From: Phycisphaerae bacterium
GTDB taxonomy: Bacteria > Planctomycetota > Phycisphaerae > Sedimentisphaerales > Anaerobacaceae
Assembly: GCA_030604525.1 (NCBI GenBank)
Contig: JAUVVQ010000011.1
Location: 1 to 60,380 of the forward strand
Length of the DNA stretch: 60,380 bases
Direction: 5' to 3'
Below are positions 8,595-17,340 of the stretch, piece after piece. Within the stretch, counting starts at the first letter, position 1. The number at the start of each line of letters is the position of its first letter. The notes below the pieces were generated by a model that worked only from the letters and a program-made list of their open reading frames with translations, did no database searches and was not told where the DNA came from. The translations under genes were made by a program, and so were the position numbers.

Positions 8595-9713
8595 TTATTT
8601 CACCTTTTGATTTTTGTCTGATTTTGTAATTGTTCTCAGGTGTATGTTATCGAAGCAGGCAGAGAGATTTCCGTTGAGTTCAAGTCCGATTCCACCGGCG
8701 AGCTGGTAGTTTTTTGGGATGGTTTTAGTTTGATTGTTGTCCAGTTTAATTTGTATGTTTTTTGGGTTTAATCTTATTTCGAGCAGGTGCCAGGTATCTG
8801 GTTTCCAGGGCAGGTTGTAAGTTGCCAGAGTGTTAATAATTTTGTCCTTTTTTCTTCCGAGGAGTATTTTGGCGAGATTTGTGTTTTTATCTGGTTGTAT
8901 TTCGAGGAAGTGATATTTTTCCGGGCTATTGAGTGCAAAGCAAATTGCCAGGTTTGCGGTGTGGTTTTTAATCGGTTGTGTTTTGACAGAGAGATTAAGG
9001 CAGTAATTTTTCCAGTTATTATTTTTATATATTATGAGCGCATTTTTTTTGGATTTTCCGATGAGGATATTTTTGTCCGGTTGCACTTTTTCTCCCGGGT
9101 TTCTGACGAGCCATTCGCCTGAGATTATATTCCATTTATTGAAGTTTCCTTTATCGCATCCATCGAAGCCGTCGTAGAAGATATCCGAGAAGATTATTTG
9201 ATTGCCTTGTGGTTGTGCTGAAGGTGAGTTTGTCAGTAGGATTTTCCGGATAGCGATGTGGTCGCTGTGATTTGATAGTGAGAGTTCATGTGTTCCTTTG
9301 GTTAGTTTTATTTCGAATCCTCTGACCCAGTGCCATTTTTGATATACAGGGTCGTTTCCGATGATTGTTTTTTCTTTATTATTGATTTTTGCGAAGACGG
9401 CGTTTGTGCATTCGTCGTACCAAAGAGCATAAGCCCAGAGGAGGTATTTTGCGGTTTTTGGTATGTAGAATTTGTATGTTGCTTTTCCTCCTGCTTCGCC
9501 GGCCCATCCTCTTCCGATGTTTGGTGGGATTCTGAGGCCTTTCCGGCCGGTATTATCTACGACAGCAATTTCGCAGGGCCATTTGATAAAGGTCGGTTTT
9601 GATAAGTCGATTTTTACGCTGAAGACTTTTCCTTTTGTTATATCAATTGCGGAGAATGCGTAGATGATTAAGGCGGCGGCGATAATTATTGTTATTGCGG
9701 TTTTTCTTAGCAT
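8595..9713 (-). CDS. secreted protein with two carbohydrate-binding-like beta domains
   Basis: 372 residues with an N-terminal signal peptide or anchor (about 4-22). The first half (about 50-165) looks like a malectin/CBM-type beta-sandwich (GRGWAGEAGGKATYKFYIP, YLLWAYALWYDE). The second half (about 185-360) resembles a concanavalin-like fold, with FDGCDKGNFNKWNIISGEW at its start and the strand pattern PDTWHLLEIRLN then GGIGLELN-x-ACFDNI. No catalytic site is recognisable. The setting suggests binding of the exported polysaccharide or a cell-surface role. It overlaps the polymerase-like gene by 7 bases. No LPXTG or PEP-CTERM sorting tail is seen at its end. Confidence 0.5.
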   Translation of the reverse strand: MLRKTAITIIIAAALIIYAFSAIDITKGKVFSVKIDLSKPTFIKWPCEIAVVDNTGRKGLRIPPNIGRGWAGEAGGKATYKFYIPKTAKYLLWAYALWYDECTNAVFAKINNKEKTIIGNDPVYQKWHWVRGFEIKLTKGTHELSLSNHSDHIAIRKILLTNSPSAQPQGNQIIFSDIFYDGFDGCDKGNFNKWNIISGEWLVRNPGEKVQPDKNILIGKSKKNALIIYKNNNWKNYCLNLSVKTQPIKNHTANLAICFALNSPEKYHFLEIQPDKNTNLAKILLGRKKDKIINTLATYNLPWKPDTWHLLEIRLNPKNIQIKLDNNQTKTIPKNYQLAGGIGLELNGNLSACFDNIHLRTITKSDKNQKVK

Positions 9714-10966
9714 TTTGGCACCTCGTTGAATAATCGGTTAGAACTTTTTATAAGAGCGATAATGAGCACAAAGACGATTAATATCCCGTTGAACTGGATG
9801 GAGGAGAAAAGATTTGCGACAGCTAAGGCAATAAGTGCAGAGAGGCAGGAGATTGCGTAGCTTTTGGTTTTTGGGGAGAGGTTATTTTTTATATTTTTTA
9901 CAGCGGTTTTGAAGTGGTGACAGAAGAGCCAGCAGAAGGAGAACAGGCCGAGTATGCCGGTTTCGGCGGCGACGGTGAGCCAGCCATTCTGGTCGAAGGT
10001 TTTTAAGGTGTTTAGTTTTGGGAGTCGGTAATAGAATTTGCTTCGATAGTCATTAATGCATCCTGCGGCGGAGCCGGAAGCGGTGCGTTTTTGCAGGAGG
10101 TTGATTTCGGCCTGCCATTCGATGTAGCGTTGTTTGAGGTTTTTGTTGTCGAGTTCGTGAAGTGAGCAGTCTTTGAAAGGAGAGCTTTTCGAGGTTGGGT
10201 TGGAGAGGAGGACAGTTGCGATTCCTATTGTCAAGGTGATGATTATGGTTTTCTTTGCGGACTTTTTATTTGTGAGGATGAAGGTTGCGGTTAATCCTGC
10301 GATGATGGCTAAAGGTAAGCCAATGGAGCCGGCGGAGATGAAAGCAGCTATAATTAAGAGTATTGCCAGGAGTTTTTGCTTTTTATCCGTTTTTAAGAGC
10401 AGGTATGAACTGGAGAGTGCGATAAGTGGAGCAGTGTAGGTTGCATATTTGTATGGGCTTTGGTGGAAGCCGAATCTTTCTATGTTCAAAGCAAAACGTG
10501 AGAGAAGGCAGGCGGAGGTGCTGATGACGGCAGCGGTGATTGCCGCACCGAAGATGAATTTCAAAGAGTGCTCAGTCGAGATGGCAAGGTTAAAGAGCAG
10601 GTAAGCGGCGAGAAAGAAGAGGATTAATTTTGCGTTGAATGAGAGGGCTCTTGTAAAAGAGAATGCGAAGGCAGAGGAGAGCAGGTTGATGAGCAGGTAG
10701 GCGAAAACGCTGATGTGCGGGAGGAGATTTTTGATTTTTTTTCTATAAGTTTTTCTGCTTGAGGCACTGAGGAGCAGTAGTGAGCCGATTATGATTGCAA
10801 TGGTTGAGAGGTTGGCCATTCTGGTGAATTTGTTGTTTTCGTAAGGGAAGAAGTGGAAAGCAGAGAGAATTATTGCGGCCGAGGCAAGCATTAAAGCGGC
10901 TTTGGGGAGTCGAGAGTCCTGCGAATTTGTAAGAAAGTTATTTTTTTGTTTGCTTATATTTTTCAT
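9707..10966 (-). CDS. O-antigen ligase/polymerase-like membrane protein
   Basis: About 419 residues from an ATG at 10966 that overlaps the upstream stop as ATGA; the frame stays open to 11071 but that extension lies inside the neighbour. It has about ten hydrophobic helices with one large extracytoplasmic loop near residues 260-335 (SKSSPFKDCSLHELDNKN to RSKFYYRLPKLNTL), followed by TVAAETGILGLFSFCW. That pattern is the Wzy_C/O-antigen ligase signature. It probably polymerises or transfers lipid-linked repeat units outside the inner membrane. Wzy and WaaL cannot be separated from sequence alone; the nearby flippase and phosphoglycosyl transferase favour a Wzx/Wzy scheme. Confidence 0.65.
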   Translation of the reverse strand: MKNISKQKNNFLTNSQDSRLPKAALMLASAAIILSAFHFFPYENNKFTRMANLSTIAIIIGSLLLLSASSRKTYRKKIKNLLPHISVFAYLLINLLSSAFAFSFTRALSFNAKLILFFLAAYLLFNLAISTEHSLKFIFGAAITAAVISTSACLLSRFALNIERFGFHQSPYKYATYTAPLIALSSSYLLLKTDKKQKLLAILLIIAAFISAGSIGLPLAIIAGLTATFILTNKKSAKKTIIITLTIGIATVLLSNPTSKSSPFKDCSLHELDNKNLKQRYIEWQAEINLLQKRTASGSAAGCINDYRSKFYYRLPKLNTLKTFDQNGWLTVAAETGILGLFSFCWLFCHHFKTAVKNIKNNLSPKTKSYAISCLSALIALAVANLFSSIQFNGILIVFVLIIALIKSSNRLFNEVPKC

Positions 10967-11613
10967 AAGATTCTTTTTGTTATTGCGAAAGTGAGGAAAT
11001 AAATTATGAAAAGAAAACCGAGGCATTGTCTTATTTTCGTTTTTTCGAGTTCCGGCCAGAGGAAGCAGCAAATGGAAAGGAACAGTAGTATGTTGACGAT
11101 TGATTTGAAGCTGTATTCGTACCCGTAGCCATAGAAGGTTTTTAGCATAGGGTAAAGCAGAACGGAATGGCAGATGATTATAGCAAATGCCAGTGTCAGG
11201 GCACAGGTTGGCAGTTTATTGTCGGGCTCGAGCGGTGTTACGTTATGTTTTGTTTTTCGCAGGATGAAGGCGATTGCAAAGAGGAATAATGTTAAAAGGA
11301 CTGCTGGTATGGTGATTTCGAAGTCGGCTAATTTGAAGCTGAAATATTTTAAGGCGGTTTGATTGAGGCAGATGGATGCGAGGTAAAGAACGGTTAATTT
11401 CTGCAGGGTAGTGATTTTTGTTTTTGCTTTAAAATTTATGATGGAAAATATGGATGTCAACAGAAGGATTTCCGGAGTTTCAATCGGGATTGGGTTTGAG
11501 AATATTGAGAAGACGGCTGATAATAGCAGGCCGGTTATGATGAAAAGTGCTACGGCCCGCCTTTGGCGGGTTGATATGAATTTATTTGTTTTTGTTATTT
11601 TTTTGATGAACAT
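10963..11613 (-). CDS. unrecognised polytopic membrane protein of the EPS cluster
   Basis: 216 residues with about six predicted membrane helices (near 22-40, 45-60, 72-88, 98-118, 137-155 and 170-212). I do not recognise the family; it could be a small polymerase partner or the separated N-terminal half of the O-antigen-ligase-like protein encoded next. The two genes are joined by an ATGA overlap, and together they would make about 635 residues. Codons near the start (11556-11570) carry a family-A palindrome translated as TRQRRA just before the first helix, so the repeat has been absorbed into the N-terminus. The gene follows the flippase by four bases. Confidence 0.5.
   Translation of the reverse strand: MFIKKITKTNKFISTRQRRAVALFIITGLLLSAVFSIFSNPIPIETPEILLLTSIFSIINFKAKTKITTLQKLTVLYLASICLNQTALKYFSFKLADFEITIPAVLLTLFLFAIAFILRKTKHNVTPLEPDNKLPTCALTLAFAIIICHSVLLYPMLKTFYGYGYEYSFKSIVNILLFLSICCFLWPELEKTKIRQCLGFLFIIYFLTFAITKRIL
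11556..11570. repeat. family-A palindrome inside a coding sequence
   Basis: CCCGCCTTTGGCGGG is a perfect 6-base-arm palindrome with a 3-base centre, lying inside the N-terminal codons of the small membrane protein. Related copies occur at 21084, 22561, 30894, 31879, 45473, 50505 and 50930. Confidence 0.75.
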
Positions 11614-11617
11614 TTTT

Positions 11618-13234
11618 TTATCGTTGTTTTCCTAAAAGGTAGAAGCATTTGTTTTTGCCCTTTATGAGGGAGTCGATGAGTTTTTTCAGCTCTTCGATTT
11701 TGAACAGGTAAGAGAGGAGCGTGAAGGCGGTCAGGAATCCGGCGGTAGGGAGGAAGAGGGCGAATAAAGTTAGATTTAATAAGTCTTTATGGAAGTTGGT
11801 GTCGGATAATAAGGACAATAGGATTGCAGCAGGGATGGTTGCAGCGGCGAGTTTGATAATGAAGTCTGCGAAACTTTTGTTGATGGTTGCTTTTAGTTTT
11901 TTTGCCAGCAGAGCAGAAAGGATTATGACCTTTATGGTTTTGCTGATTACGAAGGCCAGGGCAATTCCGATGAATCCGAGAGGTTTTAAAAAGATTAGAG
12001 CCAGCAAGATACTCAGGCAGTTACTGAAGATGCCGGTTTTTACGGGTGTTTTTGTGTTTGAGGAGGCGTAGAAAGTGTGAACGAGGAGTGTTTCGGTGGA
12101 GAGGATTACGAAACCGGAGGCGTATATCAAGAAAGCCAGGGAGGTTCCGATGGTGGAGTTGTGCTGGAATCGTCCTCTTTCGAAGAGGAATTTTATTATG
12201 GGGGTTCTCAAGAGTATAAGCAGAACAGAGAGCGGGACGGTGACAAAGAGGAGGAACCTTAGGGCGTGGATGAACAATTTTTCGAATTTTTTATAGTCGG
12301 CGGAGGAGTAAGCGTGCGCTAATTGTGCGTAGATTACGGTGACGAGGGCGACAGGTATGATGAGCATAAGAGCGTTTATTATTTTTTTGGAGTAACTGAG
12401 GAAAGAGAGGTTTCCGGTCGGCAGGGTCGAAGCGAGGATGTTCAGGATGAGTTCGCTGATTTGTGAGAATGCAACTCCAATCAGGAGAGGCATCAGGAGC
12501 GTCAGGACTTTTTTAATGCTGTCATCCGGGATTTTGTTAAGGGGATTAAGAAGAGAGCGGTGTTCCGGGATAAAAAACAACTGTGTTAATAAGAGGACAA
12601 CGGCACCGAAGGCGAAGACGGGGGCGACGGCGTAAATTCCTAATGCAGGTATGAGTACGATAAGTCCGATGACGATGATGAGTTTGAAGGCGGCTTTCGG
12701 CCAGGCGGCTTTTAAGAATTTTTTGTGGGCGTTTAGTATGGTGTAAGTGATGGTGGCAAGGCCGAGGAAGAAAACGGTGGGCGAGAGAAATCGCAGCATT
12801 TTTGACATAGCAATTTTTTTTGAGTGGTTGAAGCCGGGGGCAAGGAGGTTTGCAAATAGTTGGGGGAAGAGGGCTTGAGTAATTGCGATAAACGCTAAGA
12901 TGAGGGCGGAGCAGGTAAAGAATTTTTTAAACAGGATTGCCGATGAGAGTGAATTTTTTGAGAGGGATTCGGCAAAGACGGGCAAAAGAGATGGGTATAC
13001 GAGTTCCTTTACGAAGAAGACCAGTGCCAGGACGATACCCATTGAGGCGAAGTAAACATCTGCGGTGTCGGAGGTGCCGAAGAAGTTTGCGATTACAAGT
13101 TTTTCAGCGAAGCCGAGAAGCTTGGTTACGATTGTGACGGCAGCTAAGGAGAGAAAGATGCCGGTGAAGAGGTCGCGGTTCTTGTCCGTTTCGTATTCTT
13201 TATAGTTATTTTGTATTTTTTTCCGGTATTGCAT
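11618..13234 (-). CDS. MurJ/MviN-family lipid flippase (Wzx role)
   Basis: 538 residues, about fourteen membrane helices. The N-terminal helices carry the MurJ-like pattern TKLLGFAEKLVIANFFGTSDTADVYFAS, and LLRTPIIKFLFERGRF is the typical motif between helices 9 and 10. MurJ flips lipid II, but this copy sits among EPS glycosyltransferases, so it more likely flips undecaprenyl-linked repeat units. The ATG at 13234 lies 28 bases inside the upstream glycosyltransferase gene and has no clear ribosome-binding site, which suggests translational coupling. A housekeeping murJ would be expected elsewhere in the genome. Confidence 0.75.
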   Translation of the reverse strand: MQYRKKIQNNYKEYETDKNRDLFTGIFLSLAAVTIVTKLLGFAEKLVIANFFGTSDTADVYFASMGIVLALVFFVKELVYPSLLPVFAESLSKNSLSSAILFKKFFTCSALILAFIAITQALFPQLFANLLAPGFNHSKKIAMSKMLRFLSPTVFFLGLATITYTILNAHKKFLKAAWPKAAFKLIIVIGLIVLIPALGIYAVAPVFAFGAVVLLLTQLFFIPEHRSLLNPLNKIPDDSIKKVLTLLMPLLIGVAFSQISELILNILASTLPTGNLSFLSYSKKIINALMLIIPVALVTVIYAQLAHAYSSADYKKFEKLFIHALRFLLFVTVPLSVLLILLRTPIIKFLFERGRFQHNSTIGTSLAFLIYASGFVILSTETLLVHTFYASSNTKTPVKTGIFSNCLSILLALIFLKPLGFIGIALAFVISKTIKVIILSALLAKKLKATINKSFADFIIKLAAATIPAAILLSLLSDTNFHKDLLNLTLFALFLPTAGFLTAFTLLSYLFKIEELKKLIDSLIKGKNKCFYLLGKQR

Positions 13235-14402
13235 TTATTTTGCTTTGGTTAAGTGCGTAAGAGTTATAGAGATTAGTTAGCTTTGATATTTGGTTTTCTA
13301 AAGCGTGGTGTCTTTTGAAATACCTGGAAGCATTTTCTGCGTATTGCTTTTGTTTTTTTGGGTTTGCGATGAGGTCATCGATAGCTTTTGCCAGAGCTTT
13401 GGGGTCTGATTCGACGAGTGCACCTCTGTTATTTTGTAGGAGTTCGCGGTTTCCCGGGACATTGGTTGCGATAACAGGACAGTGGGAGCGCATTGCCTCC
13501 AGGATGACGTAGGGTTGTGCTTCAACATCGGAACATAAGATACAGATGTCTGTAACGGAGTAGATTTCGTTCATATTCCGGATTTGACCGGCAAGATTTA
13601 CATTTTTGCTTAGTTTGTTTTTGAGGATGAATTGCTTGATGGTTTTTTTGAGTTTTCCTTCGCCGGCAATGAGGAAAGTAATTTTTTCAGTTTTGCAGCG
13701 TTTGGCGGCGCATAGGAGATTTAAGATACCTTTGTATGGAACGAGTCTCGATGCACAGGTTATGGTTTTGTTTTGTGGGCTGATGCCGAGAGAAGCTTTC
13801 ATTATTTTTGTTGTAAGGGGTAGTTTTTTTTCGTTGGCGGAATTTGCTGGCAGGCCATTTTGGATTATTTTACATTTTTTCTCGGGGAAGATGTTTGTTT
13901 TTATTGCGGTTTGGGCGTCGGAGTGTGATACGGCTACAAAGGTTGTGGTGATTTTAGCGAGGAATTTTTCTATATATGTGTAAGTTAGTTTTTTCAGGGG
14001 CTTTTTTGTTCTCTGGAAGGCGAAGCAATGAGAGCTGTGTATTGTAGTTTTTATACCTGCGATGACGGCTGCGGTTCTTGCGAGAGCGCCGGCTTTTGAG
14101 CAGTGAGAGTGGACGATATCGAATTTGTATTTGAGCATTTTAACCAGTATTACGGAGAAAGAGTATAGGTCAACAAAGGGATTTATTTGTTTTTTCATAG
14201 GGATATTAATTACCGTGATGCCTTTTTTGCTGAGTTCGTCGAGCAGGTTTTTGTTTTCTGTTTTCTGTTTTTCGGTGGGGCAGAGCAGGGTGACTTCGAA
14301 GCCCTTTTGAACAAGTTTGGGAAGGACATGGCGGAAGTATGTATGCATTCCACCGCTGAGAGTCTGGGTTATATGAGCAATTTTTATAATTTTATGTTTC
14401 AT
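13206..14402 (-). CDS. GT4 family glycosyltransferase
   Basis: About 398 residues from an ATG at 14402 that shares its A with the upstream stop (TGATG); the open frame to 14567 lies inside the neighbour and is rejected. It is GT-B fold: an N-terminal acceptor domain beginning IKIAHITQTLSGGMHTYFRH, the donor-domain start ITCASRLVPYKGILNLL, and the nucleotide-sugar site DVEAQPYVILEAMRSHCPVI with the EX7E-type glutamates. It probably adds one sugar of the EPS repeat unit from an NDP-sugar on the cytoplasmic face. The sugar is not predictable. It lies between another GT4 gene and the flippase gene, overlapping both. Confidence 0.75.
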   Translation of the reverse strand: MKHKIIKIAHITQTLSGGMHTYFRHVLPKLVQKGFEVTLLCPTEKQKTENKNLLDELSKKGITVINIPMKKQINPFVDLYSFSVILVKMLKYKFDIVHSHCSKAGALARTAAVIAGIKTTIHSSHCFAFQRTKKPLKKLTYTYIEKFLAKITTTFVAVSHSDAQTAIKTNIFPEKKCKIIQNGLPANSANEKKLPLTTKIMKASLGISPQNKTITCASRLVPYKGILNLLCAAKRCKTEKITFLIAGEGKLKKTIKQFILKNKLSKNVNLAGQIRNMNEIYSVTDICILCSDVEAQPYVILEAMRSHCPVIATNVPGNRELLQNNRGALVESDPKALAKAIDDLIANPKKQKQYAENASRYFKRHHALENQISKLTNLYNSYALNQSKINAIPEKNTK

Positions 14403-15610
14403 CACGATTTTTTGAAAAGTTTTATGAGTTTTTTGCAGTTTTTTTCGCAATCGAAATCTTTTTTGAGTTTTTCGTATGCGTTTTGTGCGAGTTTTCTTCT
14501 TAAGTTGAGATTTACTAAGAGGTATTTTATGGACTCGGCGAGATTGCAGCAGTCGTTTGGATTGCAAAGGAGTCCCGTGGAATTATTTTTTATTATTTCT
14601 TTAATACCGGGCAGTCGGCTTGCGATGACGGGTGTTTTTGTTGCGATTGCTTCGAGGATAACGTTTGGAATACCGTCTCTATCGCCTTGTGAGTCAATTA
14701 TTGAAGGTACCAGGAGGATGTTTGAGTCGTTTATAAGTTTTATAGTGGTTTTGTTATTTTGCCAGCCGAGGAGTAGGGCATTTTGTTTTAATTTCAAATC
14801 TTTGCACATTTCTGAGAGGTTGTTTTGCTGCGGTCCGTCTCCTACAATCAGGAGTATAGTTTGTGGGAATCTTTTCAGGACGATGGCGAAGGCGTGGAGC
14901 AGATTGGGAAATCCTTTTTTGGGTATGAGTCTTCCAACTGCGATTAAGATATTATTTTTCGGTTTTTGAGAAGTGTCGGGAAGGATGGTTGAATTTCGAT
15001 TTATACCGTGATAGTTGAGGTGTATTTTTTTATGGAGTTTTTGAGGTAGGATTTTTTTGAGATGGTTTACAGCTTGTTTTGAGCAAGCTACGATGAATTT
15101 TGCGTTTTTGGTTTTTTCCTTTACTTGTGTTGCTTCAACGAAGATATCCCTTGCGTGAGCGGCGATGGAGAAAGGTTTGTTTGTTATTTTAGTTATAGCC
15201 AGACCGATGCAGGCGGGCCAGTTGAGAAAATAGGCATGGATGTGTGAGAGTCGGTATTTGTCGATGAAGTAGATATAGTAACAGATTGTATGTAGATTGC
15301 CGAGGAGCGTTTTTGCGTCGGATGAGAATGATAAGAGAGATTTCAAGAACAGCAATAGGATTTTAAAAGGTGCCGAGGGGAATTTGCGCAAAGTGTATTT
15401 TGTGGCGAGGAAGGAGTCTTTCGAGATAAGAGCCGGTCGGTAGATAACAGTATTTTTGTTGTTGTCGGCTTTCCGGTTATTGGAGTGAGCGGCTGCGAAG
15501 ATAGTGATATCAAGTCCTAACTTATTAAGAGTATTGATTTCTCTTTTTAGGAAGGTCTCAGTTATAGAAGGATATTTTGTGACTATATATGCGATTTTCA
15601 TTTCCATCAT
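14402..15610 (-). CDS. GT4 family glycosyltransferase
   Basis: 402 residues, GT-B fold. The N-terminus MKIAYIVTKYPSITETFLKR matches GT4 enzymes of the AmsK/ExoL-like colanate type. The donor domain begins ILIAVGRLIPKKGFPNLL and contains SQGDRDGIPNVILEAIATKT, the nucleotide-sugar EX7E region. It should extend the lipid-linked EPS unit in the cytoplasm. Three near-adjacent ATGs (15610, 15607, 15601) make the exact start uncertain. Any of them overlaps the phosphoglycosyl transferase gene by about 44-53 bases, a large overlap that implies coupled translation. Confidence 0.75.
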   Translation of the reverse strand: MMEMKIAYIVTKYPSITETFLKREINTLNKLGLDITIFAAAHSNNRKADNNKNTVIYRPALISKDSFLATKYTLRKFPSAPFKILLLFLKSLLSFSSDAKTLLGNLHTICYYIYFIDKYRLSHIHAYFLNWPACIGLAITKITNKPFSIAAHARDIFVEATQVKEKTKNAKFIVACSKQAVNHLKKILPQKLHKKIHLNYHGINRNSTILPDTSQKPKNNILIAVGRLIPKKGFPNLLHAFAIVLKRFPQTILLIVGDGPQQNNLSEMCKDLKLKQNALLLGWQNNKTTIKLINDSNILLVPSIIDSQGDRDGIPNVILEAIATKTPVIASRLPGIKEIIKNNSTGLLCNPNDCCNLAESIKYLLVNLNLRRKLAQNAYEKLKKDFDCEKNCKKLIKLFKKS

Positions 15611-16202
15611 TTTTTTTTAAGACAAAAGCGGCGGTTTTCGCTAATATCCATAAATCCATTTTTATATTAGCTTTACGTAAATAGAAGAGGTCATATTTTT
15701 TATTACGATGCATAGAGGTGTTTCTGGGTGCTTTTATTTGCCAGAGACCGGTGAGTCCCGGTTTGATTTGGAATCTTTTTTTCCCGGGACCTTTGTATTT
15801 TTTAATTTCCTGGAGCAGTTCCGGTCTTGGACCGACGAGTGACATATCACCTTTTATGACGGAGAATAGCTGTGGCAGCTCGTCGAGTCTATGCGCTCTG
15901 AGGAATTTCCCGAATGGTATCAGATAAGGGTTTAAATCGGAGTTATATGAGGGCATATAAGGTTTAGCATTTGTTTTTAGTGTTCTTAATTTTGTCATTG
16001 AGAATAGTTTCAGATTTTTGGCAACTCTTTTTTGGGTAAAAAGTGCAGGTTTCCCCTCGATAACTATTATAATTATCGCGAATGTTGAGATGATAATCAG
16101 AGCTGGGGCGATGAGTATCAGTGAGAAGAAGATGTCCAGGTATCTTTTGGTTTTGCTGTCCAGGTAAGGAGCATATTTTTTTGAATTGTTTTTTTTATTC
16201 AT
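15558..16202 (-). CDS. polyprenyl-phosphate phosphoglycosyl transferase (initiating sugar transferase)
   Basis: 214 residues, the size of a minimal monotopic phosphoglycosyl transferase. One re-entrant membrane helix (about 21-48) is followed by the catalytic domain: KLRTLKTNAK, then RAHRLDELPQLFSVIKGDMS with the Asp107-Glu108 dyad, then LVGPRPELL and RFQIKPGLTGLWQI. These enzymes move a sugar phosphate from a UDP-sugar to undecaprenyl phosphate, starting each EPS repeat unit. Its presence with a flippase and polymerase shows the array can make a polymer from its first step. Its start overlaps the upstream glycosyltransferase stop by 8 bases. Confidence 0.85.
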   Translation of the reverse strand: MNKKNNSKKYAPYLDSKTKRYLDIFFSLILIAPALIIISTFAIIIIVIEGKPALFTQKRVAKNLKLFSMTKLRTLKTNAKPYMPSYNSDLNPYLIPFGKFLRAHRLDELPQLFSVIKGDMSLVGPRPELLQEIKKYKGPGKKRFQIKPGLTGLWQIKAPRNTSMHRNKKYDLFYLRKANIKMDLWILAKTAAFVLKKNDGNENRIYSHKISFYN

Positions 16203-17337
16203 AGGCCTGGGTAACCTCTCTATAGATGGATAAGACTTTTTGGGCAGCTAAGCTCCATTTGAATCGATTAGTTTCTTTGGTAGCGATATCAATTTGTTTT
16301 TGTCTTAAATCTTTATTCGTAATCAAGGAGTAAATTGCCTGTGCGGTCTTGAGGGGGTTTTGTGGTTTAACGGGGTAAAAGGCGCCTTTGTCAATCTCTT
16401 TTAAGATGCCGACGTTTGTTGCAACGACCGGTGTTTTGGAAGCCATAGCTTCAAGAGCAGGGAAGCAGAATCCTTCGGCAAATGAGAGTGATAGATAGAG
16501 GTCAGCCATTTTATAGATGCAGCTAAGCTCATTGCGCGGGAGATATCCGAGAAGGATTATATTATTAGAATTGGAGTTTTCCTTTAGGCAGGTGATGATT
16601 TTTTTTGACTTCCAGGTTCTTTGTCCGACGATGAGAAGTTTGTGCGGCAGATTGGTTTTACTGAGTAGCTTGAAAGTACGCAGGAGATTTATGAGGTTTT
16701 TTTTGGGTTCGAGATTTCCTACGAACAGAATGTATTTGACAGGGAGGTTGTATTTGACTCTTATTTCAGCTTCTTTTTCGTGGTTCGCCAAGGCGGATTG
16801 GTTGAAGATTTGGTCGATGCCGGGATGTATTACTTTTAGCTTATTTTTGTCGACATTGAAGTTTTGTATGATTTGGTTTGCGCTGTCTTTGGATACAGTG
16901 ATTATTCTTGCGGATTTTTTGACGGTGTGTTTCAGGAAGATGTTGTAATAAAGTACGTTTGATATTTTGCAGAATTGGGGGTAGTCGAGGGCGATTGTAT
17001 CGTGTATTGTTACGACATAAGGGAGTTTTGAGGTGAAGAAGGGGCAGATGTAGGTGGGGCAGTGAAGGATGTCTAATTTTTCTTTTTTGGCAATTGCCGG
17101 GAGATTTAAATGCTCCCATTTGATTCTTTTCAGCCTTGTTTTGAGGTGGGGTAATTTTTTAATGTTCAGGTTTTTTGCTTTTTTGATATATTTTTGTGCG
17201 GCATTTGGCTGGTTCGTGAAGAGGATGTATTGATTTTCTTCGTCGATACTTAATAGGTCGTTGACCAGGCCGATGGTATAATAGTCAACTCCTGAGAAGA
17301 AGGTATCCATACTTTGAAAGTTTATTCCTATTTTCAT
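16195..17337 (-). CDS. GT4 family glycosyltransferase
   Basis: 380 residues, GT-B fold. MKIGINFQSM opens the acceptor domain, with TIHDTIALDYPQF and IITVSKDSANQII in the middle, as in WbaZ/mannosyltransferase-like GT4 enzymes. The donor domain starts ILFVGNLEPKKNLINLL and has the EX7E site SFAEGFCFPALEAMASKTPV. A mannosyl or rhamnosyl donor is suggested by this motif style but is not proven. Spacing to the upstream gene is three bases, and it overlaps the phosphoglycosyl transferase gene by eight. Confidence 0.78.
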   Translation of the reverse strand: MKIGINFQSMDTFFSGVDYYTIGLVNDLLSIDEENQYILFTNQPNAAQKYIKKAKNLNIKKLPHLKTRLKRIKWEHLNLPAIAKKEKLDILHCPTYICPFFTSKLPYVVTIHDTIALDYPQFCKISNVLYYNIFLKHTVKKSARIITVSKDSANQIIQNFNVDKNKLKVIHPGIDQIFNQSALANHEKEAEIRVKYNLPVKYILFVGNLEPKKNLINLLRTFKLLSKTNLPHKLLIVGQRTWKSKKIITCLKENSNSNNIILLGYLPRNELSCIYKMADLYLSLSFAEGFCFPALEAMASKTPVVATNVGILKEIDKGAFYPVKPQNPLKTAQAIYSLITNKDLRQKQIDIATKETNRFKWSLAAQKVLSIYREVTQAYE

Positions 17338-17340
17338 TTT

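Noticed and set aside
9707-11071. The longer form of the O-antigen-ligase-like gene starting at 11071
   Set aside because: The first 35 codons lie inside the neighbouring gene; the ATG at 10966 forms a clean ATGA overlap.
13206-14567. The longer form of the GT4 gene starting at 14567
   Set aside because: The extra 55 residues are basic shadow sequence of the upstream glycosyltransferase; the ATG at 14402 in TGATG begins the recognisable GT4 N-terminus.
14187-14969. A 260-residue rightward ORF
   Set aside because: It lies antisense across two GT4 genes with clear motifs; composition is Phe/Ser-rich shadow sequence.
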